64,000 nucleotides of DNA from Rhizobium sp. BK399 (GTDB lineage: Bacteria; Pseudomonadota; Alphaproteobacteria; Rhizobiales; Rhizobiaceae). A program made the position numbers and the translations under genes. Position 1 is the stretch's first letter; each line of letters opens with the position of its first letter. Of the stretch, positions 56,874 through 64,000 are shown piece after piece. Location: assembly GCF_014194695.1 (NCBI RefSeq), contig NZ_JACIAH010000001.1, positions 620,001 to 684,000 on the forward strand, read 5' to 3'. The notes under the pieces are model-generated. The model saw only the letters and a list, made by a program, of their open reading frames with translations. It was not told the DNA's origin and did not search any database.

Positions 56874-57032
56874 TGATCTTTCTGCCAAATTTCCCCTCAT
56901 CGAACACTAGCCCCGGGACCGGTTGAAGTAAACGGAGGTGCGCGTAACGATCCTCTTATGCGCTTGTTGAAATCGCCGGCTCGAGCCCCATCTGCTGTGG
57001 ATCATGACGGGACGGATAGATAGAGTGATCCC

Positions 57033-57968
57033 ATGACCACCCGCCTTTACGAGCACCCGATCTTCCTGGAACACGTGACGCCCGCCGGCCACCCCGAGCG
57101 GTCCGACCGTTTGCGGGCGATCAACGTGGCTCTTGAACATCCGAACTTCGCGGGGCTTGACCGCAAGCGCGCACCACAGGCGGCAGAAGAAGCCGTGCTG
57201 CTCGCTCATCCCGAAGAACACCTGCTATCGGTGCTGCGCCAGGTGCCGGAGGAGGATGGCGAGATCAATCAGCTTGAAGCCGATACCTACGCCAGCAGAA
57301 AGAGCTTTGAGGCGGCGCTTACGGGGATCGGCGGCGCCATGGCTGCGGTCGATGACGTCTTCACTGGCAAGGCCGACAACGTCTTCGTTGCAGCGCGCCC
57401 GCCCGGCCACCATGCCGAAAAGTCAACGGCGATGGGCTTTTGTTTCTTCAACAATGCCGCGATCGCTGCCCGCCATGCGCAAAAAACACATGGCGCCGAG
57501 CGTGTGGCGATCGTCGACTGGGACGTTCATCACGGCAACGGTACGCAGGACATCTTTTGGGACGACCCTTCCGTGCTCTTCTGCTCGACGCATCAGATGC
57601 CGCTCTACCCCGGCACCGGAGCGAAGGACGAAAGCGGCAAGCACGGGACGATCGTCAACGCGCCGTTGTCGCCCAATGTCGGCAGCGACCATTTTCGCGA
57701 AGCGTTCAAGTCGCGGGTGCTGCCGGCGCTGTTCGATTTCCGGCCGGATCTGATCATCATCTCCGCCGGCTTCGATGCGCATCACCGCGATCCCTTGGCG
57801 CAGATCAACCTCGTTGGCGAGGATTTCGACTGGGCAACCGGGCGCTTGCTCGAGGTCGCGGACAAAAGTGCCGGCAACCGGGTCGTCAGTCTGCTCGAAG
57901 GTGGCTATGATCTCGAAGGCCTCGCCGAATCGGCCGGCCTGCATATTCTCAGAATGATGAAGGGTTGA
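57033..57968 (+). CDS. Histone-deacetylase-family amidohydrolase
   Basis: A 311-residue class II HDAC-fold enzyme. The zinc and charge-relay residues lie in [34 protein letters not shown] and [15 protein letters not shown], and the catalytic Tyr region follows at [10 protein letters not shown]. Bacterial members deacetylate acetylated polyamines, acetoin-pathway compounds or acylated proteins; which one cannot be read here. xseB follows two bases after its stop, so it is co-transcribed with that gene. Confidence 0.93.
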   Translation: MTTRLYEHPIFLEHVTPAGHPERSDRLRAINVALEHPNFAGLDRKRAPQAAEEAVLLAHPEEHLLSVLRQVPEEDGEINQLEADTYASRKSFEAALTGIGGAMAAVDDVFTGKADNVFVAARPPGHHAEKSTAMGFCFFNNAAIAARHAQKTHGAERVAIVDWDVHHGNGTQDIFWDDPSVLFCSTHQMPLYPGTGAKDESGKHGTIVNAPLSPNVGSDHFREAFKSRVLPALFDFRPDLIIISAGFDAHHRDPLAQINLVGEDFDWATGRLLEVADKSAGNRVVSLLEGGYDLEGLAESAGLHILRMMKG

Positions 57969-57970
57969 GT

Positions 57971-58222
57971 ATGACTGACAGCGCCAAGCCGGAAGTTTCC
58001 GGTCTTTCCTTCGAGAAGGCCGTTGCCGAACTCGAAAGCATCGTTGCCCGGCTGGAACGCGGCGACGTGGCGCTGGACGAATCCATCGAGATCTACGAGC
58101 GTGGCGAAGCGCTGAAGAAGCATTGCGAAACGCTGCTGTCGGCCGCTGAAAACCGTATCGAGAAGATCCGCCTCGATCGCGCTGGCAAACCGCAGGGCGT
58201 AGAGCCGCTGGACGGAGCGTAA
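57971..58222 (+). CDS. xseB: Exodeoxyribonuclease VII small subunit
   Basis: XseB partners XseA in a nuclease that degrades single-stranded DNA. The 83-residue protein has the canonical [21 protein letters not shown] and the middle [24 protein letters not shown] precedes the ATG at 57971. It starts two bases after the deacetylase-fold gene. xseA is not in this window. A hairpin terminator lies 38 bases after the stop. Confidence 0.96.
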   Translation: MTDSAKPEVSGLSFEKAVAELESIVARLERGDVALDESIEIYERGEALKKHCETLLSAAENRIEKIRLDRAGKPQGVEPLDGA

Positions 58223-58260
58223 GCAGACGCAACTGAAATCGTCATCATTCTGAACGGAGC

Positions 58261-58284
58261 GTCGCCTTTCGGGCGACAAGTTTT
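58261..58284 (+). terminator. Hairpin terminator after xseB
   Basis: GTCGCC (58261-58266) pairs with GGCGAC (58272-58277), followed by AAG and a four-T run. Moderately strong. Confidence 0.6.
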
Positions 58285-58342
58285 CCTAGTCCGCGATCGT
58301 CAATGGGGCTAGCGTAGAACGAACGCTCATCGGAGACCTGCG

Positions 58343-59266
58343 ATGTCCTTCTTCCCCGGTAAAGACCCCCTGCCCGGCGATGCCTTCGCCTGCGACGCGA
58401 TCGAAAACCTTATCATTCCCCGCACCAGCGACCTTGGTGGGTTTCAGGTGCGGCGGGCGCTGCCCACGCGCGAGCGCCGTCTGGTCGGACCATTCATCTT
58501 CTTCGACCGCATGGGACCGGCGATCCTGAAGCCGAACGAGGCGCTGGATGTGCGGCCGCATCCGCACATCGGGCTTTCGACGGTCACCTACCTGTTCGAC
58601 GGCGAGATCCGGCACCTGGATAGCCTCGGCACCGAGAAGGTCATCCGGCCCGGCGACATCAACCTGATGACCGCTGGACGCGGCATCGTCCATTCCGAGC
58701 GCACGCCGGATAATCTGCGCGGACACCCGCTGCTGATGTCGGGCCTGCAGACCTGGCTGGCGCTGCCCGATGACAAGGAGGAAATCGATCCTTCCTTTAC
58801 GCACACCGAAAAGACCGACATGCCTATCATCGACGAGCGTGGCATGCGCGGACGCGTCGTAATCGGGTCGTTCGAGGGCATGTCCTCGCCGGTGAAGGTC
58901 TTCTCGGACACGCTTTATGTCGACATCAGTCTCGAACCTGGCGTGAAATTCCCTTTTGCCGCTGATCACGAGGAGCGCGCAGCTTACGTGCTCTCAGGCG
59001 AAGTGGTGATATCGGGCGATACGTTTGCCGCCGACCAACTGCTCGTCTTCCGTCCCGGCGACCAGATCACGCTCGAAGCGGGAAGCCAGGGCTGTCATCT
59101 CATGCTGTTCGGCGGAGCGGCACTGAACTCGAAACGCTACATCTGGTGGAACTTCGTTTCCTCCTCGAAAGAGCGCATCGAAAAGGCGAAGGAAGAGTGG
59201 CGGACCGGCAAGTTCGACATCGTTCCGGGGGACGAAGAAGAATTCATACCTTTGCCCGAAGGCTGA
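58343..59266 (+). CDS. Pirin-family protein
   Basis: A 307-residue bicupin of the pirin family. The metal site of the N-terminal cupin is RPHPHIGLSTVTYLFDGEI, with a further His/Glu in GRGIVHSERTP; the C-terminal cupin (about 190-290) has lost most ligands. Some bacterial pirins are quercetinases and others bind metabolic or regulatory partners. GGAG lies seven bases before the ATG. It stands between xseB and dxs. Confidence 0.93.
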   Translation: MSFFPGKDPLPGDAFACDAIENLIIPRTSDLGGFQVRRALPTRERRLVGPFIFFDRMGPAILKPNEALDVRPHPHIGLSTVTYLFDGEIRHLDSLGTEKVIRPGDINLMTAGRGIVHSERTPDNLRGHPLLMSGLQTWLALPDDKEEIDPSFTHTEKTDMPIIDERGMRGRVVIGSFEGMSSPVKVFSDTLYVDISLEPGVKFPFAADHEERAAYVLSGEVVISGDTFAADQLLVFRPGDQITLEAGSQGCHLMLFGGAALNSKRYIWWNFVSSSKERIEKAKEEWRTGKFDIVPGDEEEFIPLPEG

Positions 59267-59372
59267 TCTCCTCTAGAAAGGAGGGACAGCCGTTCTTGAA
59301 ATCGACTTTTTTCACCGCAATTTATGGCTTAAAGGCATCCCGCCCAAGAAAGACAAGAAAGAGCGCCCACCC

Positions 59373-61295
59373 GTGACACAACCGCCGAAGACGCCGCTGC
59401 TGGACAAGGTTACCTATCCGGCCGACCTCCGAAAGCTGGAGGATCGCGACCTGCCGCAGCTTGCGCGCGAGGTTCGCGACGAGATGATCGATGCGGTATC
59501 GAAGACCGGTGGGCATCTGGGCGCCGGCCTCGGCGTTGTCGAACTGACGATCGCCATCCACAACGTCTTCAACACGCCCGACGATCGGCTGATCTTCGAC
59601 GTCGGGCATCAGTGCTATCCGCACAAGATCCTTACCGGTCGTCGTGACCGGATCCGCACGCTGCGCCAGGAGAACGGCCTTTCCGGCTTCACGCGTCGCG
59701 CCGAAAGCGAATACGACCCCTTTGGCGCCGCCCACTCCTCGACGTCGATCTCCGCCGGTCTCGGCATGGCGGTTGCCTCCGACCTCGACAAGACCGACCG
59801 CCGTGTCATCGCCGTCATCGGCGACGGCGCGATGTCGGCAGGCATGGCCTATGAAGCCCTGAACAATGCCGGCGCGCTCGACGCCCGGCTGATCGTCATC
59901 CTCAACGACAACGACATGTCGATCGCGCCTCCAACGGGTGCGATGAGCGCCTATCTCGCGCGACTTGCATCCGGGCGCACCTACATGGGCTTCCGCGATT
60001 TCGGCAAGAAGCTGACAGCCTATCTTGGCAAGAACGTCGACCGCGCCATCACCCGCGCCGTCGAGCATGCACGGGGCTATGTGACCGGCGGGACCATGTT
60101 CGAGGAAATGGGTTTCTACCACATCGGCCCGATCGACGGTCACTCCTTCGAGCATCTGCTGCCAGTGCTGCGCAATGTGCGCGACCACGCCAACGGCCCG
60201 GTGCTGATCCATGTCGTGACGCAGAAGGGCAAGGGCTACGCGCCCGCCGAAGCCGCGGCTGACAAGTATCACGGCGTCAACAAGTTCGACGTCATCACCG
60301 GCGCGCAGGCGAAGGTGAAGCCGAATGCTCCAAGCTACACGAGCGTCTTCGCCGAAGCGCTGGTGCAGGAAGCGGAACTCGACGACAAGATCGTCGGCAT
60401 CACCGCCGCCATGCCGAATGGTACCGGCCTCGACAAGCTCGCCAGCATCTTCCCGTCGCGTTGCTTCGATGTCGGCATTGCCGAACAGCATGCGGTGACA
60501 TTCGCGGCCGGCCTTGCCGCCGAAGGCTTCAAGCCGTTTGCCGCGCTTTACTCGACCTTCCTGCAGCGCGCCTATGACCAGGTTGTCCACGATGTCGCGA
60601 TCCAGGGCCTGCCGGTCCGCTTCCCGATCGATCGCGCTGGTTTCGTCGGCGCCGATGGTCCGACGCATGCAGGCTCGTTCGATACGGCGTTCCTCGCCAC
60701 CCTGCCCGGCTTCGTCGTCATGGCAGCATCCGATGAGGCCGAACTGAAGCACATGGTACGAACGGCAGCGGCCTATGATGCCGGCCCGATCTCGTTCCGT
60801 TATCCGCGCGGCGAAGGCGTCGGCATCGAGATGCCCGTTCGCGGCGAGATCCTGCAGATCGGCCGGGGCCGCGTCGTCAAGGAAGGTGCCAAGGTGGCGC
60901 TGCTCTCCTTCGGCACCCGGCTCGCCGACTGTTTGCTTGCGGCCGAGGATCTGGATGCAGCCGGTCTTTCGACCACGGTTGCCGATGCACGCTTCGCCAA
61001 GCCGCTCGATCATGATCTGATCCGCCAGCTTGCCCGCCACCACGAAATCCTGATCACGGTCGAGGAAGGCTCCGTCGGCGGCTTCGGCAGCCAGGTCATG
61101 CAGTTCCTGTCGACAGACGGCCTGCTGGACAACGGCTTGAAGATTCGCTCGCTTGTGATGCCCGATCTCTGGATGGAGCAGGCAAAGCCCGAGGTGATGA
61201 ACGCCCATGCCGGTCTCGACCGCGCCGGGATCGTCTCAACCGTCTTCCGGGTGCTCGGACGCCCCGCAGCCTTCGGCGTCGGCGCCGCCGGCTAG
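59373..61295 (+). CDS. dxs: 1-deoxy-D-xylulose-5-phosphate synthase
   Basis: Dxs makes DXP from pyruvate and glyceraldehyde 3-phosphate, the first step of the MEP isoprenoid pathway, and also feeds thiamin and PLP synthesis. The 640-residue protein has the thiamin diphosphate motif [18 protein letters not shown], the catalytic Glu region [35 protein letters not shown], and [15 protein letters not shown]. The start codon is GTG at 59373, with no nearby ATG in frame; its ribosome binding site is weak (AAAGAGC upstream). ispH, the last pathway enzyme, is also in this window. Confidence 0.96.
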   Translation: MTQPPKTPLLDKVTYPADLRKLEDRDLPQLAREVRDEMIDAVSKTGGHLGAGLGVVELTIAIHNVFNTPDDRLIFDVGHQCYPHKILTGRRDRIRTLRQENGLSGFTRRAESEYDPFGAAHSSTSISAGLGMAVASDLDKTDRRVIAVIGDGAMSAGMAYEALNNAGALDARLIVILNDNDMSIAPPTGAMSAYLARLASGRTYMGFRDFGKKLTAYLGKNVDRAITRAVEHARGYVTGGTMFEEMGFYHIGPIDGHSFEHLLPVLRNVRDHANGPVLIHVVTQKGKGYAPAEAAADKYHGVNKFDVITGAQAKVKPNAPSYTSVFAEALVQEAELDDKIVGITAAMPNGTGLDKLASIFPSRCFDVGIAEQHAVTFAAGLAAEGFKPFAALYSTFLQRAYDQVVHDVAIQGLPVRFPIDRAGFVGADGPTHAGSFDTAFLATLPGFVVMAASDEAELKHMVRTAAAYDAGPISFRYPRGEGVGIEMPVRGEILQIGRGRVVKEGAKVALLSFGTRLADCLLAAEDLDAAGLSTTVADARFAKPLDHDLIRQLARHHEILITVEEGSVGGFGSQVMQFLSTDGLLDNGLKIRSLVMPDLWMEQAKPEVMNAHAGLDRAGIVSTVFRVLGRPAAFGVGAAG

Positions 61296-61352
61296 TCCGG
61301 CGTCAACCGGAGAAGCGCGAAAGCTCCCACTGCCCTTTGACTTTTCTTGCGA

Positions 61353-61751
61353 CTAGTCGGGAGAATTGAAGACAGCTTCGATATGGTGGCCATCCGGGTC
61401 CACCACGAAGGCCGCGAAGTAATGCGGTCCATAGTGGGCACGAAGACCAGGCGGCCCGTTATCAATGCCACCATGTGCGATGGCCGCCTCATGAAAGTCG
61501 GCGACTGCTCGTCTGCTCGTGGAAGCGAAGGCCAGATGAAAGCCGCGGCCAGGGGAGTTCTGTCCCTCCGGGCACAATTTGATCGCAAACTTATCGCCGC
61601 CGCCAGCAATTCCGTAGCCCACGGCCTGATCAGCCTCTCCGGGTCTCAGATCCTCCCAAACGCGAATGTAGCCGAGGGGCGCAAGAGCAGCGTCATAGAA
61701 GGCGGCTGAACGTTCGATGTTTGAGACGCCGAAAGAGATGTGATGAAGCAT
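61353..61751 (-). CDS. VOC-family (glyoxalase-fold) protein
   Basis: A 132-residue vicinal-oxygen-chelate protein: LHHISFGVSNIERSAAFYDAALAPLGY is the first beta-alpha unit, and FAAFVVDPDGHHIEAVFNSP the last, with metal-type residues His3, His72 region (GRGFHLAFAS) and Glu near the end. Members act as glyoxalases, dioxygenases or resistance proteins; the substrate is unknown. The ATG is at 61751. It is convergent with dxs and downstream of the chemoreceptor terminator. Confidence 0.9.
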   Translation of the reverse strand: MLHHISFGVSNIERSAAFYDAALAPLGYIRVWEDLRPGEADQAVGYGIAGGGDKFAIKLCPEGQNSPGRGFHLAFASTSRRAVADFHEAAIAHGGIDNGPPGLRAHYGPHYFAAFVVDPDGHHIEAVFNSPD

Positions 61752-61838
61752 GTGTCCACGACCTCCTATTTCCTAAGATTCTCGGTCGCACCGTAGAACA
61801 AGCTTCTGCTTAAACATAGGAAATGTCTTCGGAAAACG

Positions 61839-61875
61839 AGAAACGCTCGCAGAGGCTTGCTGCGAGCGTTTCTCA
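61839..61875 (-). terminator. Strong hairpin terminator downstream of the chemoreceptor
   Basis: Perfect 15-base arms (61839-61853 with 61861-61875) with a 7-base loop, followed on the minus strand by GTTTTCC. It ends the chemoreceptor transcript 78 bases after its stop. Confidence 0.85.
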
Positions 61876-61953
61876 TAGATACGGATTTTGACATTCAGGT
61901 AAATGACCAATCGGAGAACGTGGTTTCTCTTTCTCGGTCACGTGCCTTTCAGG

Positions 61954-63894
61954 TCAGAACTCCGTCCAGTCTTCCTGAACAGCAGCAGCCGTTGCAGCCC
62001 TGCCGCCACCGAAGGCCTTGGCCACCGTGCGGGTCAGCGCGCGGGCGGGCGATGCGACCGGGCGGGACGCGGGGCTGGCGACGGCGGCCCTTGGCGCTTC
62101 AGCACGGCCATGGCCAAGATTGAACTGGCCGAGCAGATCGTCGAGAGCGGCAGCTTCCTGCGCCAGCGAATGGCTGGCTGCGGTCTGCTCCTCGACCATG
62201 GCGGCATTCTGCTGCGTGCCCTGGTCCATGTTGTTGACGGCGGTGTTGATCTCCTGCAGGCCGACCGACTGCTCGCGCGTTGCGGTGACAATCGCGCTGA
62301 CGTGCTTGTTGATCTCCTGCACGGCACCGACGATTTCGGCGAGCGCCTTGCCGGTTTCATCGACGAGCGAGACGCCTGAATTGACCTGCGTGCCGGAGGT
62401 ATTGATCAGCGACTTGATCTCCTTGGCGGCATTTGCCGAGCGCTGCGCGAGCTCGCGCACTTCCTGCGCGACGACGGCAAAGCCCTTGCCTGCTTCGCCC
62501 GCACGAGCGGCTTCGACGCCGGCGTTCAAGGCAAGAAGGTTGGTCTGGAAAGCGATATCATCGATCACGCCGATGATGTTGCTGATCGCGTCAGACGACT
62601 TCTCGATTTCCTGCATGGCGGCAACCGCCTTGCGGACGACATCGCCGGACTTTTCGGCACCGAGGCGCGTGCGCTCGACCAGTTGACCGACATCCTCGGC
62701 GCGCTTGGCGGAGTCGCGAACGGTGGTGGTGACCTCCTCGAGCGCGGCTGCCGTCTCCTCGACGGCTGCTGCCTGCTGCTCGGTGCGGCGGGCGAGATCA
62801 TCGGCAGCAGAGCGGATTTCACCGGCGCCGGCATTGATGGCGGACGCATTGCGTCCGACCGACTGGAGGGCAGCCTGCAGCTTCTCGACGGCGTTGTTGA
62901 AGTCGTTGCGGAGACGATCGAACTGCGACGCGAAGGGCGTCGTGATGCGAACGGCGACATTGCCATTGGCGAGGTCTGACAGACCGCCGGCGAGGCCTTC
63001 GATGGCGAAGCGGAGTTCAGCTTCCTCGCGTGCCTTCTGCTCGTCGCCCATCTGGCGCTGGCGCTCGGCATCGCTGCGCATGCGATCGGTTTCGCCGGAA
63101 AGGCGCAGCTTCTCGATCGCGGCATCCTTGAAGACGAGAACCGACTGGGCCATACGGCCGACTTCGTCCTGACGATCAAGCGCCGGGACGTCGATGTCGT
63201 GCTGGCCACCGGCCAGACGGCCCATGGCGGAGGTCATGCCGACGATCGGGCGAACGATGCTGCGCGACAGCATCCAGGCAAGCAGGACGGCAGCGGCGGC
63301 AGCGGCAATGCCGCCGGTGAACAGGCTGATGTTCAGCGCACGGCTGGCCTGCGCCTTGCTTTCGGCAAGCGCATTCGATTCGTTGCGGGCTGCGGCCTTG
63401 ATCTTGGCGGAGGCCTGACGGAAGCCGTCGAGCTGCCCCTTCGTCTCGTTGACGCCGATCTTGACGATCTGGTCGATGGGCATGTCGGTTTCCTTGCGAG
63501 CCTTCGACTGCGGCTCGGCAAGCTGATGGAAATAGAGATCGGCGGCCTTCTGCATGGCGTCGATCTGCGCGACGAAATCGCTGTTACCGGCAGCCGTCGT
63601 TCTTGCGGCATCGATCGCCTTCAGCATGCGCTCGCGGTTCGCGAAAATATCGCCATAGGTGCTGTCGCTGCGAAACAGCAGGAAGCCGCGCAGATTGACG
63701 GCCTGCTCAAGCATGGCCTGAAGCGCATCGTCGATCTGGTTTACGAGCAGCTCCGACTTCTTCTGCTGTACGGCAGCTTCGGCAACGACATCCGCCTTGA
63801 AGTAAACAAAGCTGGAAACGGACAGAAAGATAAGGATCAGCGCGGCGAAAGTCGCGGCGAGCTTACCGTTCAGGGACATGTTCTTGGCCAACAT
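61954..63894 (-). CDS. Methyl-accepting chemotaxis protein with CHASE3-like sensor
   Basis: A 646-residue chemoreceptor. TM1 is at about 13-35, followed by a helical periplasmic domain of about 150 residues resembling CHASE3 ([19 protein letters not shown]), TM2 (about 188-208), HAMP (about 210-262), a second HAMP-like stretch (about 290-360) and the methyl-accepting signalling domain (about 370-600). The signalling hairpin reads [26 protein letters not shown]. The C-terminus ends in a linker and DWTEF, a CheR/CheB tether. The ATG at 63894 follows AGAGA; the codon before it is TTG. Ligand unknown. Confidence 0.94.
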   Translation of the reverse strand: MLAKNMSLNGKLAATFAALILIFLSVSSFVYFKADVVAEAAVQQKKSELLVNQIDDALQAMLEQAVNLRGFLLFRSDSTYGDIFANRERMLKAIDAARTTAAGNSDFVAQIDAMQKAADLYFHQLAEPQSKARKETDMPIDQIVKIGVNETKGQLDGFRQASAKIKAAARNESNALAESKAQASRALNISLFTGGIAAAAAAVLLAWMLSRSIVRPIVGMTSAMGRLAGGQHDIDVPALDRQDEVGRMAQSVLVFKDAAIEKLRLSGETDRMRSDAERQRQMGDEQKAREEAELRFAIEGLAGGLSDLANGNVAVRITTPFASQFDRLRNDFNNAVEKLQAALQSVGRNASAINAGAGEIRSAADDLARRTEQQAAAVEETAAALEEVTTTVRDSAKRAEDVGQLVERTRLGAEKSGDVVRKAVAAMQEIEKSSDAISNIIGVIDDIAFQTNLLALNAGVEAARAGEAGKGFAVVAQEVRELAQRSANAAKEIKSLINTSGTQVNSGVSLVDETGKALAEIVGAVQEINKHVSAIVTATREQSVGLQEINTAVNNMDQGTQQNAAMVEEQTAASHSLAQEAAALDDLLGQFNLGHGRAEAPRAAVASPASRPVASPARALTRTVAKAFGGGRAATAAAVQEDWTEF

Positions 63895-64000
63895 CAATCA
63901 ATCTCTCTTGAAGCGCACAGGCATGGCAAAGCCAGAGCATGCGAAGGCATGCCTTTGGGAAATTCGGCGAACATGATCGGCAGATCGGATTGAGGGCCAT
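63895..64000. other. Region upstream of the chemoreceptor, to the window edge
   Basis: No complete gene. AGGCATG (63919-63925) and CATGCCT (63948-63954) form an inverted repeat 25-60 bases before the start, with another GCATGC between them. A minus-strand ATG at 64000 may belong to nothing. Confidence 0.35.

Noticed and set aside
59322..61208. Long minus-strand open frame (628 codons) opposite dxs
   Set aside because: It lies fully antisense to a clear dxs gene and has no family features; such frames arise from the codon bias of GC-rich genes.

Overview
The window is about 64 kb of GC-rich chromosome from an alphaproteobacterium, almost certainly a member of the Rhizobiaceae (Rhizobium/Ensifer type). 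This is inferred from a CcrM-type GANTC methyltransferase, the coxBA-ctaB-coxF-ctaG-coxC gene order, an APH-fold homoserine kinase next to ispH and rnhA, the bioMNY biotin transporter, and a DHBP synthase with a decayed cyclohydrolase II half. No tRNA, rRNA, CRISPR array, insertion sequence, integrase or phage gene was seen. It reads as core chromosome with small accessory genes between conserved blocks.

Layout. 1-4.5 kb: smc (cut by the left edge), an exported DsbA-like thioredoxin and a DUF721/DciA-like gene on the minus strand, divergent from mutY, a HAD phosphatase and an NTF2-like gene. 4.5-9.7 kb: a small membrane protein, ccrM with two hairpins behind it, a NIPSNAP/monooxygenase pair divergent from an ArsR-type regulator across a perfect palindrome, then a HAD and an MBL-fold hydrolase. 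9.7-19.7 kb: lipid kinase, a lipoprotein, thrC, an M16 peptidase, a GNAT enzyme, a 7TM-PAS-GGDEF-EAL protein, a zinc peptidase and YqgE. 19.8-24.4 kb: a DsbD-domain protein, a peroxiredoxin, and a zinc ABC transporter (AztABC type) behind two abutting Zur-like boxes. A 42-codon small ORF lies between the boxes and the transporter.

24.6-37 kb: glutathione-independent formaldehyde dehydrogenase, an endonuclease-fold enzyme, rnhA-thrB-ispH, and the aa3 oxidase structural and assembly genes including surf1 and the 44-codon coxF. A chloramphenicol-phosphotransferase-like gene interrupts this block. 37-47 kb: IalB-like protein, tldD, a MazG-like gene whose ribosome binding site is buried in a perfect hairpin, a SPOR-tailed D-alanyl-D-alanine carboxypeptidase, a polysaccharide deacetylase, pdxH, a lipoprotein, a DnaJ-like protein, fabI and a histidine phosphatase. 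47-64 kb: a CHASE-PAS-PAS-GGDEF-EAL protein, aroC, ribB(X), a KTSC protein, a YcaQ-type glycosylase, bioMNY, a hot-dog thioesterase, a deacetylase-fold enzyme with xseB, pirin, dxs, a VOC protein and a chemoreceptor with a C-terminal tether.

Themes: cofactor and precursor supply (isoprenoids from dxs and ispH, riboflavin, pyridoxal phosphate, biotin uptake, chorismate, threonine), aa3 respiration, envelope and periplasmic redox upkeep, and cyclic-di-GMP/chemotaxis signalling. I did not find a clearly new multi-gene system. The best leads are the small ORF under the Zur-like boxes, the sequestered RBS of the MazG-like gene, the palindrome beside the ArsR-type gene, CtrA-like repeats upstream of ccrM, and the stack of three hairpins between ispH and thrB.
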